The notes under the pieces are model-generated. The model saw only the letters and a list, made by a program, of their open reading frames with translations, did not search any database and was not told where the DNA came from. Shown one piece after another: positions 18,589-27,505 of a DNA stretch of 64,000 bases. Every line of letters starts with the position of its first letter. The stretch's first letter is position 1. The position numbers and the translations under genes are program-made. Source of the stretch: Nitratireductor aquimarinus (lineage in GTDB: Bacteria; Pseudomonadota; Alphaproteobacteria; Rhizobiales; Rhizobiaceae); NCBI RefSeq assembly GCF_017255295.1, contig NZ_JAFKDE010000003.1:1-64000 (forward strand), given 5' to 3'.

Positions 18589-19374
18589 TCAATCGCCGTA
18601 GACGTCGAACGAGAAATACTGGTCGTTGATTTCCTTGTATTTTCCGTTTTCCCGAATGGCGGTGATGGCAGCGTTCAGCTTCTCGCGGAGCTCATCCTCG
18701 CCCTGACGCACGGCAATGCCGATGCCGGGGCCGTAGATGGCTTCATCCGGGGTAAGCGTGCCGAGCACCTTGCAGCAGGCGCCATCTTCGCTGTCGAGGA
18801 ACTCCTGAAGCACGATCACGTCATCGATCACGGCGTCCAGACGACCGTTCACCATGTCGAGCTTGTATTCCTCGGCGGTCGGATAAACCTTCACGTCACT
18901 GTCGCTGAAGGTTGTTTCGGCGAAAGTCGCATGGGTGGTTGCGCCCTGCGCGCCGATCACCTTGCCGGCCAGATCCTCCCTGGACGTGCCGGTGATGTCG
19001 GATTCCTTCGGCACAACGAGCGCCGGCGGCGTGTTGTAATACTTGTTGGAGAAGTCGACCTGCTTCTTGCGGTCCTCGGTGATCGACATGGAAGCGATGA
19101 TGGCGTCGAACTTGCCGGCCTGAAGGGCGGGAATGATGCCGTCCCAATCCTGCGTTACGAACTCGCACTCCGCCTTCATCTCGGCGCAGAGCGCCTTGGC
19201 GATGTCCACGTCGAAGCCTTCCAGAGAGCCATCGGCGGTCAGGTTGTTGAAGGGAGGATAGGCGCCTTCGGTGCCGATCTTCAGCTTCATCGTGTCCTGG
19301 GCATGGGCCGAGCCAACTGCGAGCGCCAGAGCGGCTGCGGGCAGGGCGAGCGCGATACGCCGTGAAATAAGCAT
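18589..19374 (-). CDS. Amino acid ABC transporter substrate-binding protein (HisJ/LAO type)
   Basis: From ATG 19374 (262 codons with stop), chosen because GAGAGGA precedes it and it opens a signal peptide (LISRRIALALPAAALALAVGSAHA). The mature protein begins with the periplasmic-binding motif KLKIGTEGAYPPFNN and contains EGFDVDIAKALCAEM and KQVDFSNKYYNTP, typical of lysine/arginine/ornithine and histidine binders. It should capture a polar amino acid in the periplasm and deliver it to the two permeases downstream. Confidence 0.92.
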   Translation of the reverse strand: MLISRRIALALPAAALALAVGSAHAQDTMKLKIGTEGAYPPFNNLTADGSLEGFDVDIAKALCAEMKAECEFVTQDWDGIIPALQAGKFDAIIASMSITEDRKKQVDFSNKYYNTPPALVVPKESDITGTSREDLAGKVIGAQGATTHATFAETTFSDSDVKVYPTAEEYKLDMVNGRLDAVIDDVIVLQEFLDSEDGACCKVLGTLTPDEAIYGPGIGIAVRQGEDELREKLNAAITAIRENGKYKEINDQYFSFDVYGD

Positions 19375-19517
19375 TCTAGTTCCTCTCATCTTATTATGTG
19401 CCGCCTTCCATTTTGACCGGGGCGGTGCATGAAGCCGGATATTCCCACCGATTTGCCGCAAATTGCAACCGTAAAGGTGACAGCTGGGAGGCAATGCAAG
19501 GAAGGCGCAGGAACCCA

Positions 19518-19780
19518 GGGGCAGAACCCATTAATATGACCGCAATGGCGTTCGATAGACCAAAAGATGCAAGGAAACGCCCGCAGAGCGGGGTCTTCCC
19601 CCGGTCAAGGGGGGTGACGCAGCAGGTCGCCGGTCTATCGAGCGTCTTTCGCATCGGCCTGATTTGCACGGGCTACTTTGTCGCAAACCCTTGAAAGACG
19701 TGAAGTCTTCCTGCGGTCTTGCTTCGCGTATCCGCACAAATCAGGCCGACCATTGCGGCCATATTAATGGGTTCTGACCC
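19518..19780. mobile_element. MITE-like inverted-repeat element, about 263 bp, no coding content
   Basis: The ends are inverted copies of one sequence: GCAGAACCCATTAATATGAC... at 19521 and its complement ending at 19780, about 31 bp with two mismatches. Inside are further inverted pairs (TTCGATAGACC 19551-19561 with GGTCTATCGA 19632-19641; GGCCTGATTTG 19656-19666 with CAAATCAGGCC 19737-19747), so the element is highly folded. It fills most of the space upstream of the binding-protein gene (19375-19779), and its right end abuts the mobB stop codon. There is no transposase. A target duplication is not obvious. Confidence 0.7.
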
Positions 19781-20298
19781 TAGCCGCCGCTGCGCGCGAT
19801 TCCCGTATGATTGACGATGAAATCGGCAATGGCGTCTACGTCATCAAGGTCGAAGACCGGCAATGCACCGCCTTCGGTTTCGTGGTCGGCCGCCACAGCA
19901 ACGATTGCCGGGTCTGATGCCGCAAGAAAGGCCTTGTCGTCGGAAGCCCGCCGGCGGCATTCGAGCTTTGGGTGGCCGGCGCGCTTGAAGCCTTCGATGA
20001 GCACCAGATCGCAGGGAGAAAGCCGTGACAGCATCTCCTCCATTGTTGGCTCTTTTTCATCGGTGAGTTCATGGATCATCGCCCAGCGCCTGCCAGAAAC
20101 GATGGCGATTTCGCCTGCGCCCGCGCGGCGATGGCGGAACGAATCCGTTCCTTCGTGATCAATGTCGAAATCGTGGTGCGCATGCTTCAGCGTTGCGATC
20201 CTGAAGCCGCGTTTCGTCAGCGTCTCAACGAGCGCGACGGTCAAAGTGGTCTTGCCGGAATTTTTCCAGCCGACAATGCCGAATACGGGCTGATTCAC
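19780..20298 (-). CDS. mobB: Molybdopterin-guanine dinucleotide biosynthesis adaptor MobB
   Basis: 172 residues with a P-loop GWKNSGKTTLTVALVETL near the N-terminus and the family motifs LKHAHHDFDIDHEGTDSFRHRRAGA and LVLIEGFK. MobB is a GTP-binding partner of MobA in making the guanine dinucleotide form of molybdenum cofactor. Its start overlaps the mobA stop by 4 bp (ATGA). The TAG stop lies exactly at the end of the MITE-like element, so the element may have contributed or altered the C-terminus. Confidence 0.92.
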   Translation of the reverse strand: MNQPVFGIVGWKNSGKTTLTVALVETLTKRGFRIATLKHAHHDFDIDHEGTDSFRHRRAGAGEIAIVSGRRWAMIHELTDEKEPTMEEMLSRLSPCDLVLIEGFKRAGHPKLECRRRASDDKAFLAASDPAIVAVAADHETEGGALPVFDLDDVDAIADFIVNHTGIARSGG

Positions 20299-20924
20299 GA
20301 CTTCTCTCTTCTGCTTCTTTCACGCGCCTGTTCAAGGTCATCGGGCGTGTTGACGTTGAAGAATGGATCGCCTTCGGCGCTTTGCGGGAAATCCACGATT
20401 GCCGCCTTCTGGATATCGCAGGCATAGGCGGCGACACGGCGGCTTCCGCCTTCGGCGATATGTCGGGCGAGATCGTCGGCGATGCACACAGGCCAGAGCC
20501 CGAAAACCGGATGCAGCCTTTCGCCTGAACGCGCAAGGGCCACCGTTTTGGCGCTCCCGCCGGCTTCGGCCAGCCGGTCCACCAGATCATCCGGGAAGAA
20601 GGGCGTGTCGGCTGCTGCCGTGACGATGTGGGTGGCGCCGGGCGCATTTTGCCGTGCCCATTGCAGGCCGGCGAGGATGCCGCCCAGAGGGCCGACGCGC
20701 TCTGGCAGCGGGTCGGAGACCACATCGAGCCCCAGTGTCGCAAAGCGTTCGGGATCGCCATTGGCGTTGAGCGCCAGCCGGTCGACCTGAGGGGAAAGCC
20801 GCGCGATCACCGTTTCCATCAGCGAGGTTTCCGCAAGCGCGAGCATGCCCTTGTCGCCGCCGCCCATGCGGCTGGCTTCGCCACCGGCAAGAATGATCCC
20901 GACAATGCCCTTGCTCATGCTCAT
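20295..20924 (-). CDS. mobA: Molybdenum cofactor guanylyltransferase MobA
   Basis: 209 residues. The nucleotidyltransferase motif ILAGGEASRMGGGDKG near the N-terminus binds GTP, and AAADTPFFPDDLVDRL holds the Mg-binding Asp. The enzyme attaches GMP to molybdopterin. It is translationally coupled to mobB. The C-terminus is rich in Arg/Glu, a short tail common in these proteins. The MFS gene lies just upstream on the same strand, 9 bp away. Confidence 0.92.
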   Translation of the reverse strand: MSMSKGIVGIILAGGEASRMGGGDKGMLALAETSLMETVIARLSPQVDRLALNANGDPERFATLGLDVVSDPLPERVGPLGGILAGLQWARQNAPGATHIVTAAADTPFFPDDLVDRLAEAGGSAKTVALARSGERLHPVFGLWPVCIADDLARHIAEGGSRRVAAYACDIQKAAIVDFPQSAEGDPFFNVNTPDDLEQARERSRREKS

Positions 20925-20933
20925 GTACCTGCC

Positions 20934-22139
20934 TCAAACATCTCCGACCTGCCGGGCAACGTAAATCACATAGAGCGATGTGACGATGCCGAGCGACGAC
21001 GAGATCAGCATGACCCAGATGAGCGGGTAGGGGCCGGTATCGGGTGAAAGGAGAGCGCCGGCGAGAACGGAAAGGGCCGCGCCGCCGCCGATCTGCAACG
21101 CTCCGCCCAGGCCCGACGCCGAGCCGGCCAGATGCGGACGCACGCTGACAATGCCTGCATTGGCGTTCGGCATGGTCATGCCATTTCCGATGCCCACGAG
21201 GAATGAGGGGCCGAACAGCGACATTGGATGGTAGAATCCGACAAGGAACAGTGCCAGAGCCAGCAGGAGGCCCAGCGAGGCGACAATGTTGCCGGCGAGC
21301 ATCATCGGGTTGATGCCGATGCGCCGCGAATAGCGACCGGACATGAAGTTGCCGATCATGTAGCCGACCGAGATGAAGATGAAATACAGGCCGTATTGTG
21401 ATGGCGTCAGACCCAGGATCTCGGTGGCCACATAGGGACCGCCGCCAAGAAACGCGAAGAACGCGCCGGACGCCATCCCCGCAGTGGCGGTGTAACCCCA
21501 GAAGCGACGGGCGCGGAACAGTTCGGGGTAGGTTTTCAGCTGTTTGGTGAGGCTGGTCGAACGGTTGTGATGGGTCTCGCCGAGGTCGAGATAGACCACC
21601 ACGAAAGAGATAAGCCCAAAGCCCAGAATGAGATAGAAGGTGGACTTCCATCCATAGAGCTCATCCAGAAAGCCGCCGATAACGGGGCCGAGCATGGGCG
21701 CGAGCGTCATGCCCATCGTGATGTAGCCGATGCGGCTTGCCGCTTCGTCCGCGCCGACCGTGTCGCGCACGATGGCGCGCGACAGGACCATGCCGGCGGC
21801 GGCGAAGGCCTGCATCACCCGGCAGATCAGAAAAATGGTGATGTTGGGGGCCACAAGGGCGGCGATAGTCGCCAGGATGAAGATGACGAAAGAGGTGAGC
21901 ATGACCGGCCGGCGGCCAAAGCGGTCGGAGGCGGGGCCGATGCCGAGCTGCAATATGGCGGTCGCAGCCAGATAAAGCGAAACGGCAAGCTGGACGACCC
22001 TGTAGTCGGCCTGAAAATACTCTGCCATTCCGGGCAGTGAAGGAAGGAAAAGGTTCATGGAGACAGCGGCGGTGGCGCTCGCGATCACCAGCGTGACGAT
22101 ATGGGGAGGGGTGGCAGAGCGGGGTAAATGCTTTTCCAT
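20934..22139 (-). CDS. Bcr/CflA family multidrug efflux MFS transporter
   Basis: 401 residues from ATG 22139 (MEKHLPRSA); the frame is open further up but without family support. Twelve hydrophobic segments, with the DHA1 motif GPASDRFGRRPVML between helices 2 and 3 and RDTVGADEAASRIGYI following helix 5. The class pumps drugs such as bicyclomycin, chloramphenicol or sulfonamides out using the proton gradient; substrate unknown. It is only 9 bp upstream of mobA, so read-through into mobAB is likely. Confidence 0.9.
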   Translation of the reverse strand: MEKHLPRSATPPHIVTLVIASATAAVSMNLFLPSLPGMAEYFQADYRVVQLAVSLYLAATAILQLGIGPASDRFGRRPVMLTSFVIFILATIAALVAPNITIFLICRVMQAFAAAGMVLSRAIVRDTVGADEAASRIGYITMGMTLAPMLGPVIGGFLDELYGWKSTFYLILGFGLISFVVVYLDLGETHHNRSTSLTKQLKTYPELFRARRFWGYTATAGMASGAFFAFLGGGPYVATEILGLTPSQYGLYFIFISVGYMIGNFMSGRYSRRIGINPMMLAGNIVASLGLLLALALFLVGFYHPMSLFGPSFLVGIGNGMTMPNANAGIVSVRPHLAGSASGLGGALQIGGGAALSVLAGALLSPDTGPYPLIWVMLISSSLGIVTSLYVIYVARQVGDV

Positions 22140-22239
22140 AACGTCTTGAGAACCTTGATTTATCAGAGACTGTGACCGGAGATGCGGTGCACAGCCTCGT
22201 TGGCAATGGTCAGGCGCTTTTGTGACTGCCTGTTGCCCC

Positions 22240-23160
22240 TCATGTGCCCTCCGTGGCCATGCTGGGGGTTGTGCTTTCAGCGGCAGGTTTGACCCTGTCG
22301 ATGATCTGTTCGCGATAGAGCGTGTAGAGGCCGGAACCGACAACCAGCCCTGCGCCGAGGATCATGGCCCAGTCCGGCCAGTCGCCGAAAAGGACGATGC
22401 CGAGCGCAATGGCCCAGAGCAGCGCCGTGTACCGGAAGGGCGCGATGAAGGAGAGTTCCCCCACGCGAAGCGAAACCACGATGAAATGATACCCGCAGAC
22501 CACGCACAGCGTCGCGCCGACAAGGATTGCGAAATCCGCATTGCTCATCGGCGACCAGCCGCCATAGGGGACGACCAGAACAGCGCCGGCAAGCGTGACC
22601 GCTGCGGCGGTGGCGGTGGAGATCAGGGATGAGGGGATATCCTCGGGGATCTTGCGTGTTGTCAGGTCGCGCATGGTCGCGAAGGCAACTGCCGCCACGC
22701 CATAGAGCGAATAGGCGTTGAAGGCGTCAAAGCCCGGCCTGATGATGATCAGGATACCGATAAAGCCCACGGCAATCGCGCTCCAGCGACGCCAGCCAAC
22801 GGGCTCACTGAGAAAGAAGGCTGCGCCCATGGTGACGGTGAGTGGCAGCACCTGCATGACCGCTGTCAGGTTGGCGATGGGCATATGGGCAAGAGCCGAC
22901 AGGAAGCAGATCGTTGCGCCTGTCTCGCCGGCAACCCGCAGCGCGACCATGGGGTGCAGGATGGCTCTGGGCTGCTGCAGCGCTTTCGTGCGCCACGCGA
23001 ACAGAAGCATCAGCGCGGTCGCCATGACGCCGCGCACAAGCATGACCTGTCCCATGTTCATGACTTCGGCGACAAGCTTGGTCAAAGCATCATTGATGGT
23101 GAAGCCGGCAAGGGCCACACACATGAAAAGCGCACCGCGCGCATTCGGCGAAAAGGACAC
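22240..23160 (-). CDS. DMT family (EamA) transporter
   Basis: I use the GTG at 23160 (VSFSPNARGALFMC), which gives 306 residues, the normal length, with GGGGT upstream; the open frame extends to 23268 without support. Ten predicted membrane helices in two EamA halves, for example LVRGVMATALMLLFAW and SEPVGWRRWSAIAVGFIGI in the first. Members export metabolites or drugs; substrate unknown. It is on the same strand as the Bcr/CflA gene, 100 bp upstream of it. Confidence 0.86.
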   Translation of the reverse strand: MSFSPNARGALFMCVALAGFTINDALTKLVAEVMNMGQVMLVRGVMATALMLLFAWRTKALQQPRAILHPMVALRVAGETGATICFLSALAHMPIANLTAVMQVLPLTVTMGAAFFLSEPVGWRRWSAIAVGFIGILIIIRPGFDAFNAYSLYGVAAVAFATMRDLTTRKIPEDIPSSLISTATAAAVTLAGAVLVVPYGGWSPMSNADFAILVGATLCVVCGYHFIVVSLRVGELSFIAPFRYTALLWAIALGIVLFGDWPDWAMILGAGLVVGSGLYTLYREQIIDRVKPAAESTTPSMATEGT

Positions 23161-23398
23161 GACTACCCCGCGATGCAGGCACGTGGAAACACACCGCCCG
23201 CCGGGGCGGCGCTTCCACGTCGAAGGAGTTTCAACGGTTATGCGCGAAAGCGAATCTGCTCCCCGCACATCTCGTGTTGATGCTAAGTATACCTTATTGA
23301 TTTGGCAATCGTTGAGGCCGCGAAAAACGCCCCGAATCCGGCCCTGGATCCATTCTGACGCACCCTGCGAGACACACGAAGATTTTCACAACGCGCTT

Positions 23399-23509
23399 GG
23401 TTCGGCTGGCTCACCATGAGGGAGGGCGCTGACTGCCAATCGCGTTGAAACGTCTTTGATCAAGATGCCTTGTCACGAACTGCTTCCCTCATGGTGAGCC
23501 AGCCGAACC
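23399..23509. repeat. Inverted repeat element in a 417-bp gap (MITE- or palindrome-like)
   Basis: Arms at 23399-23425 and 23483-23509 (GGTTCGGCTGGCTCACCATG and onward) match in 26 of 27 positions as an inverted repeat around a 57-bp centre. It lies in the gap 23161-23577 between the DMT transporter and moaA. The rest of this gap looks like ordinary non-coding DNA with an AT-richer patch near 23280-23300. As RNA it could form a very stable hairpin. It also follows moaA convergently placed sequence, so a terminator role is possible. Confidence 0.65.
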
Positions 23510-23577
23510 ATGCATCGCGCGAATACGATGGAGTATGCGAAAGACCGAAGAAGCGTTCCGCCTTTCGGTCCGGGACC

Positions 23578-24612
23578 TTAGCCGCCAGTAACGCTCATAT
23601 GGCGCGAGACCGAGGGGCGGTTGGTGCGCCGGTCGATGATGAAGTCGTGCCCCTTGGGCTTGCGGGCGATGGCCCTGTCGATGGTTTCGGCAAGCAGGTC
23701 ATTGCCTTCCGAAGCCCGCAGCGCATCGCGCAGATCGGCGGAATCGTCCTGACCCAGGCACATGTAGAGCATGCCCGTGCAGGTGATGCGCACGCGGTTG
23801 CAGCTTTCGCAGAAATTATGCGTCATCGGGGTGATGAAGCCCAGCTTGCCGCCCGTTTCCGCCACCTCGACATAGCGCGCCGGTCCGCTCGTCTTGAACG
23901 GAATGTCGGTCAGCGTGAACTGCTTCTCAAGCTGTGCGCGCAGGAGCGAAAGCGGAAGATACTGGTCGGTCCGGTCGCCGTCGATCTCGCCCATGGGCAT
24001 GGTCTCGATCACGGTCATGTCCATGCCGCGTCCATGCGCCCAGCGCAGCATTTCGGGGATTTCGTCTTCGTTGAAGCCCTTGAGCGCGACGGTGTTCAGC
24101 TTGATCTTGAGGCCGGCGGCCTCCGCAGCTTCAATGCCACGCATCACCTTGTCGAGCTTGCCCCAGCGGGTGATGGCGTGAAACTTGTCCGCATCGAGCG
24201 TGTCGATGGAAACGTTGATACGCCGAACGCCACAATCGGCAAGCTCGGTGGCAAAACGCTCGAGCTGGGAGCCATTGCTGGTCAGAGTCAGCTCATCGAG
24301 TGCGCCGGATTTCAGGTGGCGCGAAAGCTGCCGCACCAGATGCATGATGTTCTTGCGCACCAGCGGCTCACCGCCGGTCAGCCGAAGCCGCCGCACGCCC
24401 TTTTCGATGAAGACGGTGCACAGCCGGTCCAGCTCTTCCAGGCTCAGAAGGTCGCGCTTGGGCAGAAACGTCATGTCTTCCGCCATGCAGTAGACGCACC
24501 GGAAGTCGCAGCGATCAGTAACCGAAACGCGCAGATAGTCGATGGCGCGGCCAAAGGGGTCGATCATGTTGCTCTGCGTCATAGGCTCGCTTCCGCTGGC
24601 GGTTCCGATCAT
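23578..24612 (-). CDS. moaA: GTP 3',8-cyclase MoaA (radical SAM)
   Basis: 344 residues. The radical SAM cluster motif is CDFRCVYC (Cys35, 39, 42), the SAM-binding GGE is in [12 protein letters not shown], and the C-terminal second cluster is seen in [13 protein letters not shown]. The protein ends with the conserved Gly-Gly (MSVTGG). MoaA converts GTP to 3',8-cyclo-7,8-dihydro-GTP, the first step of molybdenum cofactor synthesis, in line with mobA/mobB nearby. An internal ATG at 24582 (MTQSNM) with GGAAGCGAG upstream is an alternative start. A MoaC partner is not adjacent. Confidence 0.95.
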   Translation of the reverse strand: MIGTASGSEPMTQSNMIDPFGRAIDYLRVSVTDRCDFRCVYCMAEDMTFLPKRDLLSLEELDRLCTVFIEKGVRRLRLTGGEPLVRKNIMHLVRQLSRHLKSGALDELTLTSNGSQLERFATELADCGVRRINVSIDTLDADKFHAITRWGKLDKVMRGIEAAEAAGLKIKLNTVALKGFNEDEIPEMLRWAHGRGMDMTVIETMPMGEIDGDRTDQYLPLSLLRAQLEKQFTLTDIPFKTSGPARYVEVAETGGKLGFITPMTHNFCESCNRVRITCTGMLYMCLGQDDSADLRDALRASEGNDLLAETIDRAIARKPKGHDFIIDRRTNRPSVSRHMSVTGG

Positions 24613-24760
24613 TTTTCCACCCTTCTCATGTCGTGGATCGGGGCAGACAATTCAAGCGCCGTGACACTAGCACCGGGCCGTTCTCGTGGGCAATCCGCAT
24701 CGCGGGGCTTTTCAGTTGAACCAAAGCTGAATAGGTCTGTTGGCCGAAAGGCGGTGCACA

Positions 24761-25114
24761 ATGAGACCACCCAAGGAATTGCGTGTTTCCAGGGATCGTT
24801 CTTTGCTGACGGTTCTGTTTCCCGATGCCGAGCCGGCGGAGCTTTCCGCCGAGATGCTGCGGGTTCTTTCTCCATCCGCTGAAGTGCAGGGCCATTCGCC
24901 CGAGCAGCGCGTCACCGTTCCCGGCAAGCGGCATGTCACCATCAGCCGGGTTGAGCCCGTGGGCAATTATGCGGTGCGGATCGTGTTCAGCGATGCGCAT
25001 CAGAGCGGCATTTTCACATGGGTCTACCTCCATGAGCTCGCTGCGCAGAAAGACGCCAAATGGCAGGGGTATCTGGATGAATTGGAGGAGAAGGGGTTGA
25101 GCCGTGACGCATGA
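24761..25114 (+). CDS. DUF971 (gamma-butyrobetaine hydroxylase-like N-terminal) protein
   Basis: 117 residues from ATG 24761, preceded by AAGGCGG; an in-frame TTG at 24740 is less likely. The domain shows LRVSRDRSLLTVLF at the start and GNYAVRIVFSDAHQSGIFTWVYL, the DUF971 hallmark also found at the N-terminus of gamma-butyrobetaine hydroxylase. Stand-alone copies have no settled role; links to molybdenum cofactor or iron-sulfur genes are often suggested by neighbourhood, and here moaA is divergent. It overlaps the next gene by 11 bp. Confidence 0.85.
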   Translation: MRPPKELRVSRDRSLLTVLFPDAEPAELSAEMLRVLSPSAEVQGHSPEQRVTVPGKRHVTISRVEPVGNYAVRIVFSDAHQSGIFTWVYLHELAAQKDAKWQGYLDELEEKGLSRDA

Positions 25115-25748
25115 CGCTGCAACGCATGAGAATGAAGAACACATCATCGCCTCCATGGAGGCGCTTGAGGCGCTTTACGGTAAGCCGGGCGCGGCCTCGC
25201 TGACCAAGGTTACCGACCGTGTCATCCCCGAATATGCGCAGCTGATCGAAGCCTCGCCCTTTGTGGCGCTGGCGACCATCGGGCCGGAAGGCATTGACTG
25301 TTCTCCGCGCGGCGACAGGCCGGGTTTCGTGCGCATCCACGATGACCGCACCCTGATGATGCCCGACCGGCGCGGCAACAACCGGACCGATTCCCTGCGC
25401 AACATCATCCGTGATGACCGCGTGGCTTTCCTCTTCCTCATTCCCGGATCTGGCACCACGCTGCGCGTCAACGGGCGTGCGAAGCTCTCGGTCGATCCCG
25501 GTCTGTGTGCATCCTTTGCGGTCGATGAGGCTGCCCCGCGTTCGGTCATCGTGCTTGCGGTTGACGAGATTTATTTTCAGTGCGCGCGGGCGATTGTCCG
25601 GTCCGGTCTGTGGAACGCTGAAAACCATGTCGATCCGCAGAGCCTGCCAACGGCCGGCCAGATCCTGCAGGCGACAAGCCGTGCTGAGATCGACGGCGAG
25701 GCCTATGATCGCGATTGGCCGGAGCGTGCGCGCCAGACCATGTGGTGA
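25104..25748 (+). CDS. PPOX-class FMN-dependent flavoprotein (pyridoxamine 5'-phosphate oxidase-like, MSMEG_1061 type)
   Basis: 214 residues from GTG 25104, with an AGGAGAAGGGG ribosome site inside the end of the DUF971 gene. The split-barrel flavin-binding segments are visible: SPFVALATIGPEGIDCSPRGD, LMMPDRRGNNRTDSLRNI and VAFLFLIPGSGTTLRVNGRA. The C-terminal CARAIVRSGLW is typical of the subfamily. Likely binds FMN or F420-like flavin and reduces an unknown substrate. Translationally coupled to DUF971. Confidence 0.87.
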   Translation: MTHDAATHENEEHIIASMEALEALYGKPGAASLTKVTDRVIPEYAQLIEASPFVALATIGPEGIDCSPRGDRPGFVRIHDDRTLMMPDRRGNNRTDSLRNIIRDDRVAFLFLIPGSGTTLRVNGRAKLSVDPGLCASFAVDEAAPRSVIVLAVDEIYFQCARAIVRSGLWNAENHVDPQSLPTAGQILQATSRAEIDGEAYDRDWPERARQTMW

Positions 25749-25771
25749 CGCGCTGATTGGCGGGCCGTTGC

Positions 25772-26122
25772 CTATTTGTGGGTGAGGATGTTGATGAGCT
25801 TGCCGAAGGGGTCGCGCGTGTAGAAACGGCGCACACCCCAGGGCTCGTCGGCAGGTCCGTATTCTATCGGAAAGCCTGCCGCCTCGACCCGCCGCAGCGC
25901 CTCGTCGAGATCATCCACCTCGATCGACAGACCGGGCACGGGCGTGCCCGATCCACCTTCGGACATGACGCTGAGCTGAACGCTCATCTGTTCGTCTGCG
26001 CCATGGGTGACGATCCAGCCCTGATCCATCAGCGTTTCCAGTCCCAGAACATCGCCATAAAAGCGGCGTGCCGCTTCAGGCCTGTCTGCGGCGATGTTGC
26101 TGACGATGCGCTTCACCCTCAT
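25772..26122 (-). CDS. VOC superfamily (glyoxalase/bleomycin resistance-like) protein
   Basis: 116 residues, the length of a two-module VOC domain. RRFYGDVLGLETLMDQGWIV and the C-terminal WGVRRFYTRDPFGKLINIL fit, and GLSIEVDDLDEALRRVEAAG is the classic linker. A GAGGA ribosome site precedes the ATG. Enzymatic role unknown: lyase, dioxygenase or antibiotic-binding are all possible. It lies downstream of the Fsr-like gene on the same strand, about 70 bp after its stop. Confidence 0.88.
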   Translation of the reverse strand: MRVKRIVSNIAADRPEAARRFYGDVLGLETLMDQGWIVTHGADEQMSVQLSVMSEGGSGTPVPGLSIEVDDLDEALRRVEAAGFPIEYGPADEPWGVRRFYTRDPFGKLINILTHK

Positions 26123-26155
26123 GGCGTTTTTCCTCTTGAAGCTCCGTCAATGGTT

Positions 26156-26197
26156 GAGATCGTCCTTTGTGCGTCCGGATGGGCGCACGGCGATCTA
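26156..26197. repeat. RIME1-like palindromic repeat, partial copy
   Basis: About 42 bp containing GTGCGTCCGGATGGGCGCAC with flanking GATCGTCCTTT and CGGCGATC. The complement matches the first palindrome of the two longer copies at 28376-28482 and 50396-50503. It touches the stop codon (TAG at 26195) of the Fsr-like gene. Confidence 0.65.
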
Positions 26198-27397
26198 GCC
26201 TGCCTTTTTGAGGTTCGGCAGGAACACGGTCAACAGGCCAAGCAGCGGCAGGTAGGAGCAGATCTTGTAGACAAACTCGATGCCCTGACTGTCAGCGACG
26301 ATGCCGAGAACGGCTGCGCCAAGCCCGCCGAGACCGAAGGCGAAGCCGAAGAACATGCCTGCGACCATGCCCACGCGACCGGGCAGAAGCTCCTGTGCGA
26401 AAACCACGATCTGCGGAAAGGCCGATGCGAGGATCAGGCCGATGGCCACGGTCAGGACCGGCGTCCAGAAGAAATTCGCATAGGGCAGGGCCAGCGTGAA
26501 GGGCAGCACACCGAGGATCGAGAACCAGATCACCGTCTTGGAGCCGATGCGGTCGCCGACCAGCCCGCCCAGAACCGTGCCGGCCGCAACGGACCCCAGG
26601 AAGACGAAGAGCAGGATCTGCGACTGCTGCACCGTCACACCGAACTTCTCGATGAGGAAGAAGGTGTAGTAGCTGGAAATGCCGGCCATATAGACATTCT
26701 TGGCGAAGACCAGCGAGACGAGAATGGCGAGCGACATGGCCACCTTGCCTTTTGGCAGAGTGAGCGTTTTTGCTGGCGCTGGACGAGAGGCCGCGCGCTG
26801 GCGATAGGCTGCGTACCAGGCGCTGACGCGCCCCAGCACGATCATGCCCAGAAGGGCTGCGAGCGAGAACCAGGCAACACTGGTCTGGCCGCGCGGCACC
26901 ACGATGAAGGCGGCAAGCAGTGGCCCAATGGCCGTTCCGGCATTGCCGCCCACCTGAAATACGGCCTGTGCAAGGCCGTAGCGCCCGCCAGATGCGAGGC
27001 GCGCCACACGCGAGGATTCCGGGTGAAAGATCGCTGATCCGAGGCCGACGAACATCGCGCCCACCAGAAGCAGCGAGTAATTGGCCGCCGTCGCCAGAAG
27101 CAGAAGGCCGATAAAGGTCGAACCCATGCCGACCGGCAGCGAATAGGGCATCGGCTTCTTGTCTGTCGTCAGCCCGATGGCTGGCTGAAGCAGCGAAGCG
27201 GTGACCTGAAACGCCATGGTCAAAAGACCGATCTGCCAGAAGTCGAGCCCGTAATCCGCTTTCAGCATCGGGTAGATGGCCGCAAGCATCGACTGCATGA
27301 TGTCGTTGAGCATGTGGCAGAAGCTGACGGCGATGAGCACCGCGAAAGCGGTCTTCTCGGCCTGAACGGGAACGCGATTGGCGGTGGTGTCGGTCAC
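26195..27397 (-). CDS. fsr: Fosmidomycin resistance (Fsr)-like MFS exporter
   Basis: 400 residues, twelve membrane segments. The N-terminal block FCHMLNDIMQSMLAAIYPML and the segment GLGSAIFHPESSRVARLASGGRYGLAQ are characteristic of the Fsr group. These are proton-driven exporters for fosmidomycin-like compounds, though natural substrates are uncertain. The AraC-type gene is divergent, 108 bp away, and may regulate it. The end of the gene, LKKAG and stop, abuts a RIME1-like repeat. Confidence 0.9.
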   Translation of the reverse strand: MTDTTANRVPVQAEKTAFAVLIAVSFCHMLNDIMQSMLAAIYPMLKADYGLDFWQIGLLTMAFQVTASLLQPAIGLTTDKKPMPYSLPVGMGSTFIGLLLLATAANYSLLLVGAMFVGLGSAIFHPESSRVARLASGGRYGLAQAVFQVGGNAGTAIGPLLAAFIVVPRGQTSVAWFSLAALLGMIVLGRVSAWYAAYRQRAASRPAPAKTLTLPKGKVAMSLAILVSLVFAKNVYMAGISSYYTFFLIEKFGVTVQQSQILLFVFLGSVAAGTVLGGLVGDRIGSKTVIWFSILGVLPFTLALPYANFFWTPVLTVAIGLILASAFPQIVVFAQELLPGRVGMVAGMFFGFAFGLGGLGAAVLGIVADSQGIEFVYKICSYLPLLGLLTVFLPNLKKAG

Positions 27398-27505
27398 GTA
27401 GGAACTCCATGCGAAAACGCCGTCGGCGAAGCGGCAACCGCTTATACGCCTGTTGCAAATGACCTTCCTTGGTGATTTGGTCTAGTTTTTTCGCAAGTGG
27501 GCCAA

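Noticed and set aside
23470-24882. 470-codon plus-strand frame opposite moaA
   Set aside because: moaA is certain from its radical SAM and C-terminal cysteine motifs; the plus-strand frame is a shadow.
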